Positions 56,271 to 64,000 of a stretch of DNA of 64,000 nucleotides are shown here, piece by piece. The position numbers and the translations under genes are program-made. Below the pieces are notes generated by a model. The model had not been told where the DNA came from and ran no database searches. It saw only the letters and a list, made by a program, of their open reading frames with translations. The DNA comes from Burkholderiales bacterium (GTDB taxonomy: Bacteria; Pseudomonadota; Gammaproteobacteria; Burkholderiales; Burkholderiaceae_E): positions 20,114 through 84,113 of the forward strand of contig JAPLQE010000017.1 in assembly GCA_026399835.1 (NCBI GenBank), written 5' to 3'. How positions within the stretch are numbered: position 1 is the stretch's first letter; each line of letters opens with the position of its first letter.

Positions 56271-57842
56271 TCAGACCTTGCTCGCGCGTCCCGCCCAGAA
56301 CGGCTCGCGCAGCACCTTCTTCAGGATCTTGCCCGAGGCGTTGCGCGGGATCTCGTCGGCGAAGCCCACCGAGCGCGGCAGCTTGAAGCCGGCGAGGTGC
56401 CCGCGCGACCAGGCGAGCAGCGTCGCCTCATCGAGCGCGGCGCCCGCGTGCCGCACCACGATCGCGTGCACGGTCTCGCCCCATTCCTCGCTCGGCACGC
56501 CGATCACCGCGACGTCGTGCACGTCCGGATGCGCGTCGAGCACCGCCTCGATCTCGGCCGGATAGACGTTCACGCCGCCGGAGATGATCATGTCCTTCTT
56601 GCGGTCGCAGATGTAGAGGTAGCCTTCCTCGTCGAGGTAGGCCACGTCGCCCACCGTCTGGAAGTCGCCCCGCCGGTCGGCCTCGAACGTCGCATCGGCC
56701 TTGTGGTACGTCGCGAAGACGCTCGGGCTGCGCACCGCGATCTCGCCCGGCACGTGCGGCTCGGTGACCTCGCGCCCGTCGTCGTCGAACAGCTTGATCT
56801 CGACCATCGGCGCCGGCCGACCGCAGGAGCCGGGCTTGCGCAGCTGATCCTCGGGCCGCAGCACGGTGTTCACGCCCAGCTCGGTCGAGCCGTACACCTC
56901 GAACAGCGAGTCCGCGGGGAACAGCGCGAGATAGGCCTGCTTGAGCGCGAACGACCAGGGCGCGGCGTTCGCGATGAAGCGTTTCATGCTCGAGACGTCG
57001 TGGCGCGCCCGCGCCTCGGCGGGCAGGCTGCAGACCATCCGCACCGGCGCGGGTGCGCCGAAGGTCGTGGTCACGCGGTGCCGCGCGATCAGCCGCAGCC
57101 AGTCTTCGGCGTCGAACCTGCGCTGCAGCACGACGGTGTTGCCCAGCGTGTGCGCGATCGCCATGAAGCCGCCGGGCCCCGAGTGGTAGAGCGGTCCGGT
57201 GGTGAGGTAGACGTCGCCCGCCCCGTAGCCGATGTGGGCGAGCAGCGCCGCCTGCTGCTCGGCATGCGGCGGGTTGCGCACCGCGCCCTTCGGCTTGCCG
57301 GTGGTGCCCGAGGTGTAGATCATCGACTGCGCGGTGACCGTGCCGTCGTCCGCCACCGCGGGCTCGTCCGCGCTGGCGGCCGTGACCAGCGCCTCGAGGT
57401 CGCGCTGGCCGGCGAGCGGCGCGCCGCCGAACACCAGCACCTCGCGCACCTTCGGCACCTGCGCGCGGATGGCCGCGAAGAGCGGCGCCTGTTCGGCATC
57501 GACGCAGGCCATCACCGCGTCCGAGTCGTCGACCACGTACTGCGCCTCGTCCGGCGTGAGCCGGTAGTTCAGCGGCACCGCCACCGCGCCGAGCTTGCGG
57601 CAGGCGTGCACGATGCGCACCACGCCCGGCGAGTTCTGCCCGCACCAGACGACCTTGTCGCCGCGGCGAACGCCGAGCGCGCGCAGTGCGTTCGCCAGCC
57701 GGTTGGCCTGCGCGTTCAGCTCGGAGAAGGTCCAGCGCACCAGGGTGCCGTCGGGCCGGTCGTCGATCACCGCGACCTTGTCGGCGAGCGTCTCGGCATG
57801 CCGGGTCAGGTAGTCGGGCAGGGGAGGCGGGGGCGCGCTCAT
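56271..57842 (-). CDS. AMP-dependent acyl-CoA synthetase/ligase
   Basis: A 523-residue ANL-superfamily enzyme. The ATP-binding P-loop SMIYTSGTTGKPKGAVRNP, the YGSTELG motif, GDVAYLDEEGYLYICDRKKDM hinge and the C-terminal catalytic Lys in NASGKILKKVLREPFW are all present. It activates a carboxylic acid to its CoA thioester through an acyl-AMP; acid specificity is not readable. The start is set at 57842 (MSAPPPPLPDYL); an in-frame Met at 57869 is possible. It is divergent from the monooxygenase operon and may share its regulation. Confidence 0.88.
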   Translation of the reverse strand: MSAPPPPLPDYLTRHAETLADKVAVIDDRPDGTLVRWTFSELNAQANRLANALRALGVRRGDKVVWCGQNSPGVVRIVHACRKLGAVAVPLNYRLTPDEAQYVVDDSDAVMACVDAEQAPLFAAIRAQVPKVREVLVFGGAPLAGQRDLEALVTAASADEPAVADDGTVTAQSMIYTSGTTGKPKGAVRNPPHAEQQAALLAHIGYGAGDVYLTTGPLYHSGPGGFMAIAHTLGNTVVLQRRFDAEDWLRLIARHRVTTTFGAPAPVRMVCSLPAEARARHDVSSMKRFIANAAPWSFALKQAYLALFPADSLFEVYGSTELGVNTVLRPEDQLRKPGSCGRPAPMVEIKLFDDDGREVTEPHVPGEIAVRSPSVFATYHKADATFEADRRGDFQTVGDVAYLDEEGYLYICDRKKDMIISGGVNVYPAEIEAVLDAHPDVHDVAVIGVPSEEWGETVHAIVVRHAGAALDEATLLAWSRGHLAGFKLPRSVGFADEIPRNASGKILKKVLREPFWAGRASKV

Positions 57843-58060
57843 GCGTGCCCCCGCCGGTGGGTGAGGCATCCGTCGATCATCCGTGTCTCCTCCGCGCTCG
57901 CCGGCGCCTGGACGCGCAAGCCTAGCCGAGGCCCGTGCGGGCGTCACGGCGCGATGCCGCCCGCCCGCCGCGCGTGTCGAACGGTGGCCCGCGGGGCGCG
58001 TCGTCGCCGGTCGCGTTGGTATGCTGGGCCGGACGCCTTCCACGGACCCGCCCGTCGCCG

Positions 58061-59812
58061 ATGATTCCGCCCATCGATTCCGCCGAGCGCTGGCTCGCCG
58101 CCTTCGGAGCCGACCTGTTCCACGACGACGGCTGCTGGCGCGACCTCACGAGCTTCACCTGGTCGATCCGCACCCTCGACGGCCGCGCCGCGATCGCCGA
58201 CATGCTGCGCGCCACGATCGCGCGCGTGCGCCCGGCGCGCTGGTCGCTCGACGGCGTGCCGACCGAGGCCGGCGACGTCGTCGAGGCCTGGCTGCGGTTC
58301 GAGACGGCGGTCGGCCGCGGGCGCGCCGTGCTGCGCCTGAAGGACGGCCGCGCCTGGACGCTGATGACGATGCTCGCCGAGCTCGCCGGGCACGAGGAGC
58401 CCGCCGGCGAGCGGCGCCCGCTCGGCGTGCTGCACGGCGCCTACGGCACCGGACAGCGCAGCTGGCTCGAGACCCGCGAGGCCGAACGCGCCGCGCTCGG
58501 GCGCAGCGTGCAGCCCTGGTGCCTGATCGTCGGCGGCGGGCAGGGCGGCCTGGCGCTCGCCGCGCGGCTCAAGCGCCTGGGCGTGCCGGCACTGGTCGTC
58601 GACCGCCACGCGAAGCCCGGCGACGCCTGGCGCTCGCGCTACCGCTCGCTGGTGCTGCACGACCCGGTCTGGTACGACCACATGCCGTACCTGCCGTTCC
58701 CCGACCACTGGCCGGTCTTCACGCCCAAGGACAAGATGGGCGACTGGCTCGAGGCCTATGCGTCCATCATGGAGCTGGACGTGTGGGGCTCGACCGCCTG
58801 TGTCGGGGCCCGGCGCGACGAGGCCGACGGCACGTGGCGCGTCAGCGTCGAGCGCGACGGCGAGACGCTCGAGCTGCGGCCCTCGCAGCTCGTGCTGGCC
58901 ACCGGCCTGTCCGGACTGCCGCAGCATGCGCAGCTCCCCGGCGCCGAACGCTTCGAGGGCACGCAGCTGCACTCCAGCGCCTATGCGGGCGGGGCGCCGT
59001 GGAAGGACCGGCACTGCGTGGTGATCGGCTCGAACAACTCCGCGCACGACATCTGCGCGGACCTCTGGGAGCACGGCGCACGGGTCACGATGCTGCAGCG
59101 CTCGAGCACGATGGTCGCGCGCTCCGAGACGCTGCAGGCGCTCGGCTGGGGCAAGCTGTTCTCGGAGGACGCGCTGCGCCGCGGCGTGAGCACCGAGCGC
59201 GCCGACATGACGCTCGCCTCGATGCCGTACCGCCTGCTCGCCCGCGCGCAGGCCGCGGTCACCACCGAGATCGCGCGCCGCGACGCGGCCTTCTACGACC
59301 GGCTGCGCGCGGCGGGCTTCATGCTCGACTTCGGCGAGGACGGTTCGGGCCTGTCGATGAAGTACCTGCGCCGCGGCTCGGGCTACTACATCGACGTCGG
59401 CGCCTCCGAGCTGGTGGCCGACGGCCGCATCGGACTGAGGAGCGGCATGGCGGTGCGCGCGCTGCAGGCGCGCTCGGTGGTGCTCGACGACGGCAGCGAG
59501 CTGCCCGCCGACCTGCTGGTGCACGCGACCGGCTTCGGCCCGCTGTCGGAGGTCGTCGCGCGGCTGGTCTCGCCCGAGGTCGCCGAGCGGATCGGCCCGA
59601 TCTGGGGCCTGGGCTCCGGCACGGCGCGCGATCCGGGCCCCTGGGCGGGCGAGCTGCGCAACATGTGGACCCCGACCGCGCAGCCCGGCCTCTGGATCCA
59701 CGGCGGCAACCTGCAGCAGTCGCGCTTCTATTCGCTGCAGCTCGCGCTGCAGCTCAAGGCGCGCCACGCTGGCATTCCGACGCCGGTGTACGGCGGGGCG
59801 GGCGCGGCGTGA
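58061..59812 (+). CDS. Flavin-containing monooxygenase with N-terminal SnoaL-like domain
   Basis: A 583-residue protein. Residues 1-125 form an NTF2/SnoaL-like fold (WLAAFGADLFHDDGCWRDLTSFTWSIRTL), then a class B monooxygenase: FAD motif IVGGGQGGLALAARL (about 158-172), WRSRYRSLVLHDPVWYDHMPYLPFP and a second nucleotide motif VVIGSNNSAHDICADL. Such fused enzymes oxidise ketones, amines or small aromatics. Its stop overlaps the GTG of the MFS gene, so it heads a three-gene operon. Confidence 0.87.
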   Translation: MIPPIDSAERWLAAFGADLFHDDGCWRDLTSFTWSIRTLDGRAAIADMLRATIARVRPARWSLDGVPTEAGDVVEAWLRFETAVGRGRAVLRLKDGRAWTLMTMLAELAGHEEPAGERRPLGVLHGAYGTGQRSWLETREAERAALGRSVQPWCLIVGGGQGGLALAARLKRLGVPALVVDRHAKPGDAWRSRYRSLVLHDPVWYDHMPYLPFPDHWPVFTPKDKMGDWLEAYASIMELDVWGSTACVGARRDEADGTWRVSVERDGETLELRPSQLVLATGLSGLPQHAQLPGAERFEGTQLHSSAYAGGAPWKDRHCVVIGSNNSAHDICADLWEHGARVTMLQRSSTMVARSETLQALGWGKLFSEDALRRGVSTERADMTLASMPYRLLARAQAAVTTEIARRDAAFYDRLRAAGFMLDFGEDGSGLSMKYLRRGSGYYIDVGASELVADGRIGLRSGMAVRALQARSVVLDDGSELPADLLVHATGFGPLSEVVARLVSPEVAERIGPIWGLGSGTARDPGPWAGELRNMWTPTAQPGLWIHGGNLQQSRFYSLQLALQLKARHAGIPTPVYGGAGAA

Positions 59813-61065
59813 GCGGGCCGGGCGGCGCGCCCGAGGGATCGTCCCGCCCGGCGCCGGCGCACGACGGCGCGCAGGCGGACCGAGCCGCGGCCGCATCCCG
59901 TCGTGCACTCGTGGCGATCGTCGCGGCCACCGTGCCGATCCTGCCCTTCGGCACGATCTACGCGTTCAGCGTGTTCCTCGCGCCGATGGAGGCGATGCTC
60001 GGCATCGGCCGCGCCGACATGGCCTTCGTGTTCTCGCTGGCCTCGATCACGCTCACCGTCGGCATGGTCGGTGCCCCGCGCCTGTATCGCCGCTTCCCGC
60101 CGTCGCTGCTGCTGCTCGCCAGCGGGCTGCTGAGCGCGGCGGGGCTCGTCGTGGCCGCCCGCGCGGGCTCGCTCGCGCAGCTCGCCCTCGGCTACGGCGT
60201 GCTGTTCGGGCTCGGCGGCGGGGTGGTCTTCACCACGCTGCAGCAGGGCATGAACCAGGCCGTCGTCTCGCGCACGGGTCTGGCCAACGGCTACTTCGTG
60301 AGCCTGTACCCGCTGGGCGCGATGATCGGCGCGCCGCTCCTCGGCTGGGCGATCGGCGCCCACGGGCTGCGCGCGACGCTGACCGGCCTGGCCGTGACGA
60401 TCGGCCTGGCCACCGCGGTGGCGGCGCTGCTCTACCGAGGTGCCGGCCTGCGCATGCACGCGGCGGGCGCGGCCGCCGCCGACGACGACGCCCGGCGCTG
60501 GGACGTCTTCGCGCGGCTCTTCGCGGTGTTCTTCCTCGCCGCCGCCGCGGGCCTGACGGTGATGAGCCAGGCCGCCGGCATCCTGAAGGCCTACGGGGCG
60601 GGCACCGCGATGGCGCTCGGCGCCACCTCGTTCATCACCGGCGCGATCGCCGCGGCGCGGCTGTCCGGCGGCTGGCTGGTCGACCGGTTCCGCGCGCCGC
60701 GCGTCGGGGCCGGCGCGCACCTGCTCGCGCTCGGCGGCTCGCTGCTGCTGCTGGCCTGGCCGTCACCGTCGATGGCCGTGCTCGGCCTGACGATGATCGG
60801 CTGCGGCTACGGCGTGGTCTCGGGCATGACCGCGGGCGCCATCGCGCAGTACTGGCACCGCAACGCCTTCGGGCGCGTGGCCGGGCAGATTTACATCGCC
60901 TGGTGCCTGGCCGCGATCACGCTGCCGATGGTCGCCGGCTGGCTCTTCGACCGCTCGCAGGGCTACCACGGCGCGATGATGCTCGCCGCCGCCGTCAACG
61001 TGGCCGGCGCCGCCATGTCGCTGACCCTTCCCGGACGATCGACGCGCCGCGCTGGCGCAGAATGA
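59809..61065 (+). CDS. MFS transporter (oxalate/formate antiporter-like)
   Basis: A 418-residue, 12-helix major facilitator. A disordered head (1-32) precedes VAATVPILPFGTIYAFSVFLAPME, the opening typical of the oxalate:formate antiporter/monocarboxylate group. GGGVVFTTLQQGMNQAVVSRTGLANG and GGWLVDRFRAPRVG (helix 8-9 loop) are further marks. It likely carries a small organic acid connected with the monooxygenase and synthetase next door. GTG start overlapping the previous stop; its own stop overlaps the next ATG. Confidence 0.82.
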   Translation: MSGPGGAPEGSSRPAPAHDGAQADRAAAASRRALVAIVAATVPILPFGTIYAFSVFLAPMEAMLGIGRADMAFVFSLASITLTVGMVGAPRLYRRFPPSLLLLASGLLSAAGLVVAARAGSLAQLALGYGVLFGLGGGVVFTTLQQGMNQAVVSRTGLANGYFVSLYPLGAMIGAPLLGWAIGAHGLRATLTGLAVTIGLATAVAALLYRGAGLRMHAAGAAAADDDARRWDVFARLFAVFFLAAAAGLTVMSQAAGILKAYGAGTAMALGATSFITGAIAAARLSGGWLVDRFRAPRVGAGAHLLALGGSLLLLAWPSPSMAVLGLTMIGCGYGVVSGMTAGAIAQYWHRNAFGRVAGQIYIAWCLAAITLPMVAGWLFDRSQGYHGAMMLAAAVNVAGAAMSLTLPGRSTRRAGAE

Positions 61066-62267
61066 CACCCATGGACACCTCCGCCCGCCACGACGCTCCG
61101 ACCGGGGACCCGCTGTCCGCGCGCGGCCTCGCTTTCGCCCGCCACCTGGTCGGCCTGAACACCGTCAGCCGCAACTCGAACCTCGAGCTCATCGACGTCG
61201 TGCGCGACGAGCTCAAGCGCCTGGGCGTGGCGAGCCGCCTGACCTGGAACGAGGACCGGACCAAGGCCAACCTCTTCGCCACGCTCGGCGAGGGCAAGCC
61301 GGCCGGGGTCATCCTGTCGGGTCACACCGACACCGTGCCCTGGGATGGGCAGGACTGGACGCTCGATCCGCTGGGCGCCGTGGTCCGCGACGGCCGGCTG
61401 TACGGCCGCGGTTCGGCCGACATGAAGGGCTTCATCGGCCTGGCCCTGGGGCAGGCCGAGCGCTTCCTCGCGAGCGATGCGCCGTTCGCGATCCACTTCG
61501 CGTTCACCTACGACGAGGAGACCGGCTGCTTCGGCGTCAAGGAGCTGCTGGCCGACCTGCGCGACGCCGGCATCGCGCCGCTCGCCTGCATCGTCGGCGA
61601 GCCGACGAGCATGGTCCCTGCGATCGCCCACAAGGGCGTGCACCGCTGGCGCTGCTGCGTGCGCGGCAAGGAGGCGCACTCGTCGCTGACGCCGCAGTCG
61701 GTCAACGCGATCGAGATGGCCGCGCGGGTGATCGGCCGGCTGCGCGACCTGGCCGAGCGCCTGGAGGCCGAGGAGCCGCGCCACGAGGGCTTCGACGTGC
61801 CGTGGTCCACGGTCAGCGTCGGGCAGTTCCACGGCGGCATCGCCGACAACGTGGTGCCGCGCGACGCCGAGTTCCGCTACGAGTTCCGTGACCTGCCGAC
61901 CGCCGATGTCGGCGCGATGCAGGCCGAGGTGCTCGGCTACGCGCGCGGGCTGGAGCCGGCGATGAAGCGCGTCGCGCCTGCCGCGGGCTTCTCGTTCGAG
62001 CCGATCTGCGAGGTGCCGAGCTTTCTCGGGTCGGCCGCCGATCCGGTCACGCGGATGGCCCAGCGCCTGTCGGGCGAGGCCGGGACGACGCTGGTGGCCT
62101 TCGGCACCGAGGCCGGGCTCTTCAAGCGCGCGGGGATTCCGTCGGTGGTCTGCGGCCCGGGCAGCATCGTGCAGGCGCACCAGCCCGACGAGTACGTGAG
62201 CCTCGAGCAGCTGGCGCGCTGCGAGCGCTTCCTGCAGGGCCTGGCCGGCAGCCGCGGGATCGGGTGA
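61062..62267 (+). CDS. argE: ArgE-like M20 deacetylase/peptidase
   Basis: A 401-residue M20-family metallohydrolase. Zinc-site motifs: SGHTDTVPWDGQDW (first His and Asp), GRGSADMKGFIGLAL (bridging Asp), TYDEETGCFGVKELL (general base Glu and zinc Glu). GEPTSMVPAIAHKG and AFGTEAGLFKRAGIPSVVCGPGSI fit acetylornithine deacetylase, which releases ornithine in arginine synthesis. In this operon it might instead hydrolyse another N-acyl compound. The ATG at 61062 overlaps the MFS stop; another in-frame ATG is at 61071. Confidence 0.83.
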   Translation: MTPMDTSARHDAPTGDPLSARGLAFARHLVGLNTVSRNSNLELIDVVRDELKRLGVASRLTWNEDRTKANLFATLGEGKPAGVILSGHTDTVPWDGQDWTLDPLGAVVRDGRLYGRGSADMKGFIGLALGQAERFLASDAPFAIHFAFTYDEETGCFGVKELLADLRDAGIAPLACIVGEPTSMVPAIAHKGVHRWRCCVRGKEAHSSLTPQSVNAIEMAARVIGRLRDLAERLEAEEPRHEGFDVPWSTVSVGQFHGGIADNVVPRDAEFRYEFRDLPTADVGAMQAEVLGYARGLEPAMKRVAPAAGFSFEPICEVPSFLGSAADPVTRMAQRLSGEAGTTLVAFGTEAGLFKRAGIPSVVCGPGSIVQAHQPDEYVSLEQLARCERFLQGLAGSRGIG

Positions 62268-62282
62268 CCGCCGCGGCGCCCG

Positions 62283-62306
62283 GGCGACGGACGGGGGTCC
62301 GTCGCC
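62283..62306. terminator. Strong hairpin between argE-like gene and opposing operon
   Basis: GGCGACGGAC (62283-62292) pairs perfectly with GTCCGTCGCC (62297-62306) around a GGGG loop, between two convergent genes. It is among the strongest stems in the window and probably ends transcription from both sides, though without a T-run. Confidence 0.65.
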
Positions 62307-62318
62307 GGCGGGGCGTGG

Positions 62319-62582
62319 CTAGGTCGAGGCCGGCCGCGAGCGGCGGCCCGGTGCCGGCGGCGGCACGTAGCCGGCGACCCGGTACAGGCTGGCGTCGATT
62401 CGCTCGCCGTCGTTGAAGCGGGTCACCACGCAGGCGATGACGGCGCCCTTGGCGACCAGCTCGGAGCCGAACTGGCGCACGGCGGCCAGCGGTGCGCCGG
62501 TCTCCGCGGAGATCTCGAAGTCGAGCCGCTCGTGGTGCTTGCGGATGCAGGCCAGGACGGCGGCCTGGTCGTGGGCGGCCAT
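62319..62582 (-). CDS. Small winged-helix-like protein next to infA
   Basis: An 87-residue protein. AAVLACIRKHHERLDFEISAETG, LAAVRQFGSELVAKGAVIACVVTRFNDG resembles a short winged-helix fold of FaeA/ArsR-like type, followed by a basic Pro-rich tail. Its ATG is 1 nt after the infA stop, so it is translated from the infA message. Role unknown; translation-linked regulation is a guess from position. Confidence 0.6.
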   Translation of the reverse strand: MAAHDQAAVLACIRKHHERLDFEISAETGAPLAAVRQFGSELVAKGAVIACVVTRFNDGERIDASLYRVAGYVPPPAPGRRSRPAST

Positions 62583-62583
62583 C

Positions 62584-62853
62584 TCAGCCGCGCCGCAGGT
62601 TCGGCAGCGAGGGTCCACGCGGGGCGGCGGGGCCGTCCTTGTGGCGGAAGTTGATCCGTCCCTTGCTGAGATCGTAGGGTGACATCTCGAGGGTGACGTG
62701 ATCGCCGGCGAGGATCCGGATGCGGTGCTTGCGCATCTTGCCCGACGCGTAGGCGGTGACTTCAACGCCGTTCTCGAGCGTGACGCGGAACCGGGTCTGC
62801 GGCAGCACCTCGCTGACGACGCCTCCCAACTCGATGAGCTCTTCCTTCGACAT
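62584..62853 (-). CDS. infA: Translation initiation factor IF-1, extended form
   Basis: An 89-residue S1-domain protein: [56 protein letters not shown]. The core equals the 72-residue E. coli IF-1; about 17 further residues ([18 protein letters not shown]) form a basic tail seen in second IF-1 copies of Burkholderiales. IF-1 helps place initiator tRNA on the 30S subunit. AGGAG stands 6 nt before the ATG. As it lies outside a ribosomal operon it is probably the second infA. Confidence 0.9.
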   Translation of the reverse strand: MSKEELIELGGVVSEVLPQTRFRVTLENGVEVTAYASGKMRKHRIRILAGDHVTLEMSPYDLSKGRINFRHKDGPAAPRGPSLPNLRRG

Positions 62854-63436
62854 CTGCACTCCTGAAAGGCCGCCCCGCACCCCGCGACCGGCGGAGCCTG
62901 GAACGACCGGACCGACCTCGACCCTCGCGTGGCGACACGGGGGAGGGGGAGAGGGCGGTTGAGGCGGCTTCGACACCGCCTGGGAGGACCCGCCACCGTG
63001 CGCATCGCGCCGCAGGGCAGGGTCCGTTCGGGCGCCCGACCCCTTGGCGGGGGTGGACGTCGAGTCTGTCGCAGGGGGTGCTGGTCGGCGCTGAACGGAG
63101 CCGGGGCAGCCCGGGGGCCACTCGAACCCATAGTGTACGCCTGTCCACCGCCCGGCGTCTCGAAAAATGCGCGGCGCCGGTCGCAGCGGGGACCGGGGTT
63201 ATCGCGGGGCAGAGCGCGATGGCGTGCAGAGCCTGCGCTCCGGACAGAAGCGCCGGTTCATGAGAACGCTGCACGCGATGATCAGGCGCCGCAAACTGGC
63301 TGCGTGGCGCGCTGGGCGATGCGTTGCGTGGGGCGCGGCGCGGGGTGCGGAGCCTGAACACGGTCAAGTCAAGCCATGAAGCCGAAAAATTGCGCCGGGC
63401 ACCCGCCAAATCTGGCTGAGCTGAGACCGGTAGATG
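62854..63436. other. Intergenic region upstream of infA
   Basis: About 580 bp with no convincing gene. Short frames such as 63260-63379 (39 residues) lack a ribosome binding site and similarity. The infA promoter is expected in the right part of the first 150 bp, but no clear -35/-10 pair is seen. G+C content falls towards the right end, near the toxin gene. Confidence 0.5.
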
Positions 63437-63766
63437 TCAGATGTCTTCCGGGTCCTGCATCCACGCCGGGATGTCGCGCTGGCCCTGCAGCACACGCCAG
63501 ACATCGACGTGGTCCGAGCGCTCGACGTAGCAGACGAGGTAGGGGTAGCGCTTCAGCGGCCAGGAGTGCAGGCCCGGCAAATTCAGTTCATGCGCGTAAC
63601 GCGCTGATCCCGTCGCAGGATGGCGCCCGATGTGCGCGTAGGCCTGCTCCAAGGCGTCGATGAAGCCCAGCGCGGCAGCCTCGGCGTCCTCGGCCATGTA
63701 GTCAGCGAGTGCATCCTCGACATCCTGCTGGGCCTGCTCGCGCGGGACGATGGGCTTGGCCTTCAC
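63437..63766 (-). CDS. ParE/RelE-type toxin
   Basis: A 109-residue protein with the RelE/ParE layout: a helical hairpin ADYMAEDAEAAALGFIDALEQAYAHIGRHPATGS, then strands LHSWPLKRYPYLVCYVERSDHVDVWRVLQGQRDIPAWM. The RYPYLVCYVER and VWRVLQGQRDIP segments are typical ParE strands; ParE toxins act on DNA gyrase. The GTG at 63766 is chosen because the family begins with KAKPIVPREQAQ; it overlaps the stop of an upstream frame (63763-63765), as antitoxin genes often do. No recognisable antitoxin is found. Confidence 0.75.
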   Translation of the reverse strand: MKAKPIVPREQAQQDVEDALADYMAEDAEAAALGFIDALEQAYAHIGRHPATGSARYAHELNLPGLHSWPLKRYPYLVCYVERSDHVDVWRVLQGQRDIPAWMQDPEDI

Positions 63767-64000
63767 GACCGGCTGCGTGTCTTGCTCGCCACCTGAGCCG
63801 CGCCGCGTACCCGTTCGCGCAATCCTTCGAAGTAGGTTTCGTTCACTTGCGCCGTGGGGGCTGCGTATTCCGGCGAAGATGACCGGCGAATCCGGGGATC
63901 GTGACCGGCTTGTCCGGTCCGGCCCTGCGTAGGGCTGGATTGTAGGGTGGGCGGTCACGATCGGTGCCGTTTCGGGTCAGTCGGAGGCGGGTTTGGGGCG
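63763..64000 (-). other. Possible remnant of an antitoxin gene at the window edge
   Basis: A minus-strand frame ending at 63763 (C-terminal VNETYFEGLRERVRGAAQ and SKTRSRS) is in the place of an antitoxin gene but matches no ParD family I know, and it runs upstream without a good start through sequence resembling an insertion-element flank. Nothing else is visible up to the end of the window. Confidence 0.3.

Overview
The window is very G+C-rich, double-stranded-coding DNA whose gene families (ArsJ/GAPDH arsenic genes, Bug-type solute-binding protein, RlmJ, pxpBCA, an IF-1 with a tail, a dispersed hairpin repeat of a type I recall from Burkholderiales) point to a chromosome of a betaproteobacterium, most likely Burkholderiales. 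This is an inference from gene content and base composition; no rRNA or tRNA gene is present to fix the taxon.

Layout. 0-7.3 kb: a MaeB-type malic enzyme gene with two large internal in-frame deletions, a small monooxygenase-like gene, an acyltransferase, a marR-emrA-emrB efflux operon and a divergent fatty acid desaturase. 7.4-12.9 kb: a glycerol-3-phosphate ABC importer operon (ugpB-A-E-C) whose last overlapping gene is an epoxide-hydrolase-like enzyme; a Burkholderiales-type repeat sits between ugpA and ugpE. 12.9-15.2 kb: a ribbon-helix-helix-like protein with a candidate operator, an exported KTSC-domain protein and hutH. 15.3-22.9 kb: a heavy-metal RND efflux cluster (His-rich protein, outer-membrane factor, His-rich membrane-anchored protein, membrane fusion protein, RND pump, small His-rich periplasmic protein), tightly coupled with overlapping TTG/GTG starts. 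22.9-28.8 kb: MaoC hydratase, GrdB-like protein, orphan periplasmic binding domain, FadH-like reductase and acyl-CoA thioesterase. 28.8-37.0 kb: two outer-membrane barrels, a large lipoprotein, a degenerate ABC ATPase, a Bug-type binding protein and rlmJ.

37.2-43.2 kb is the accessory part: two transposase relics, A+T-richer DNA with unrecognised small ORFs, a Tat-type exported alpha/beta hydrolase, a broken HigA-like antitoxin and an 815-residue protein with an HEVQH zinc-protease motif. Inverted 13-bp copies lie near both ends, and the 5' end of the hydrolase is duplicated as a relic on the far side.

43.2-48.0 kb: the 5-oxoprolinase operon pxpB-C-A, an Old Yellow Enzyme homologue and another barrel. 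48.2-50.3 kb: an RluF-like pseudouridine synthase and a methyltransferase. 50.3-56.3 kb: an arsenic-resistance operon with a palindromic operator: GAPDH, ArsJ (organoarsenical export), ArsC, ArsR, Acr3 and a flavoprotein with a cysteine-rich tail. Together these cover arsenate conversion to 1-arseno-3-phosphoglycerate and its export, arsenate reduction and arsenite export. 56.3-62.3 kb: an acyl-CoA synthetase and, divergently, an overlapping flavin monooxygenase/MFS/ArgE-like operon. 62.3-64 kb: a small protein, infA and a ParE-type toxin.
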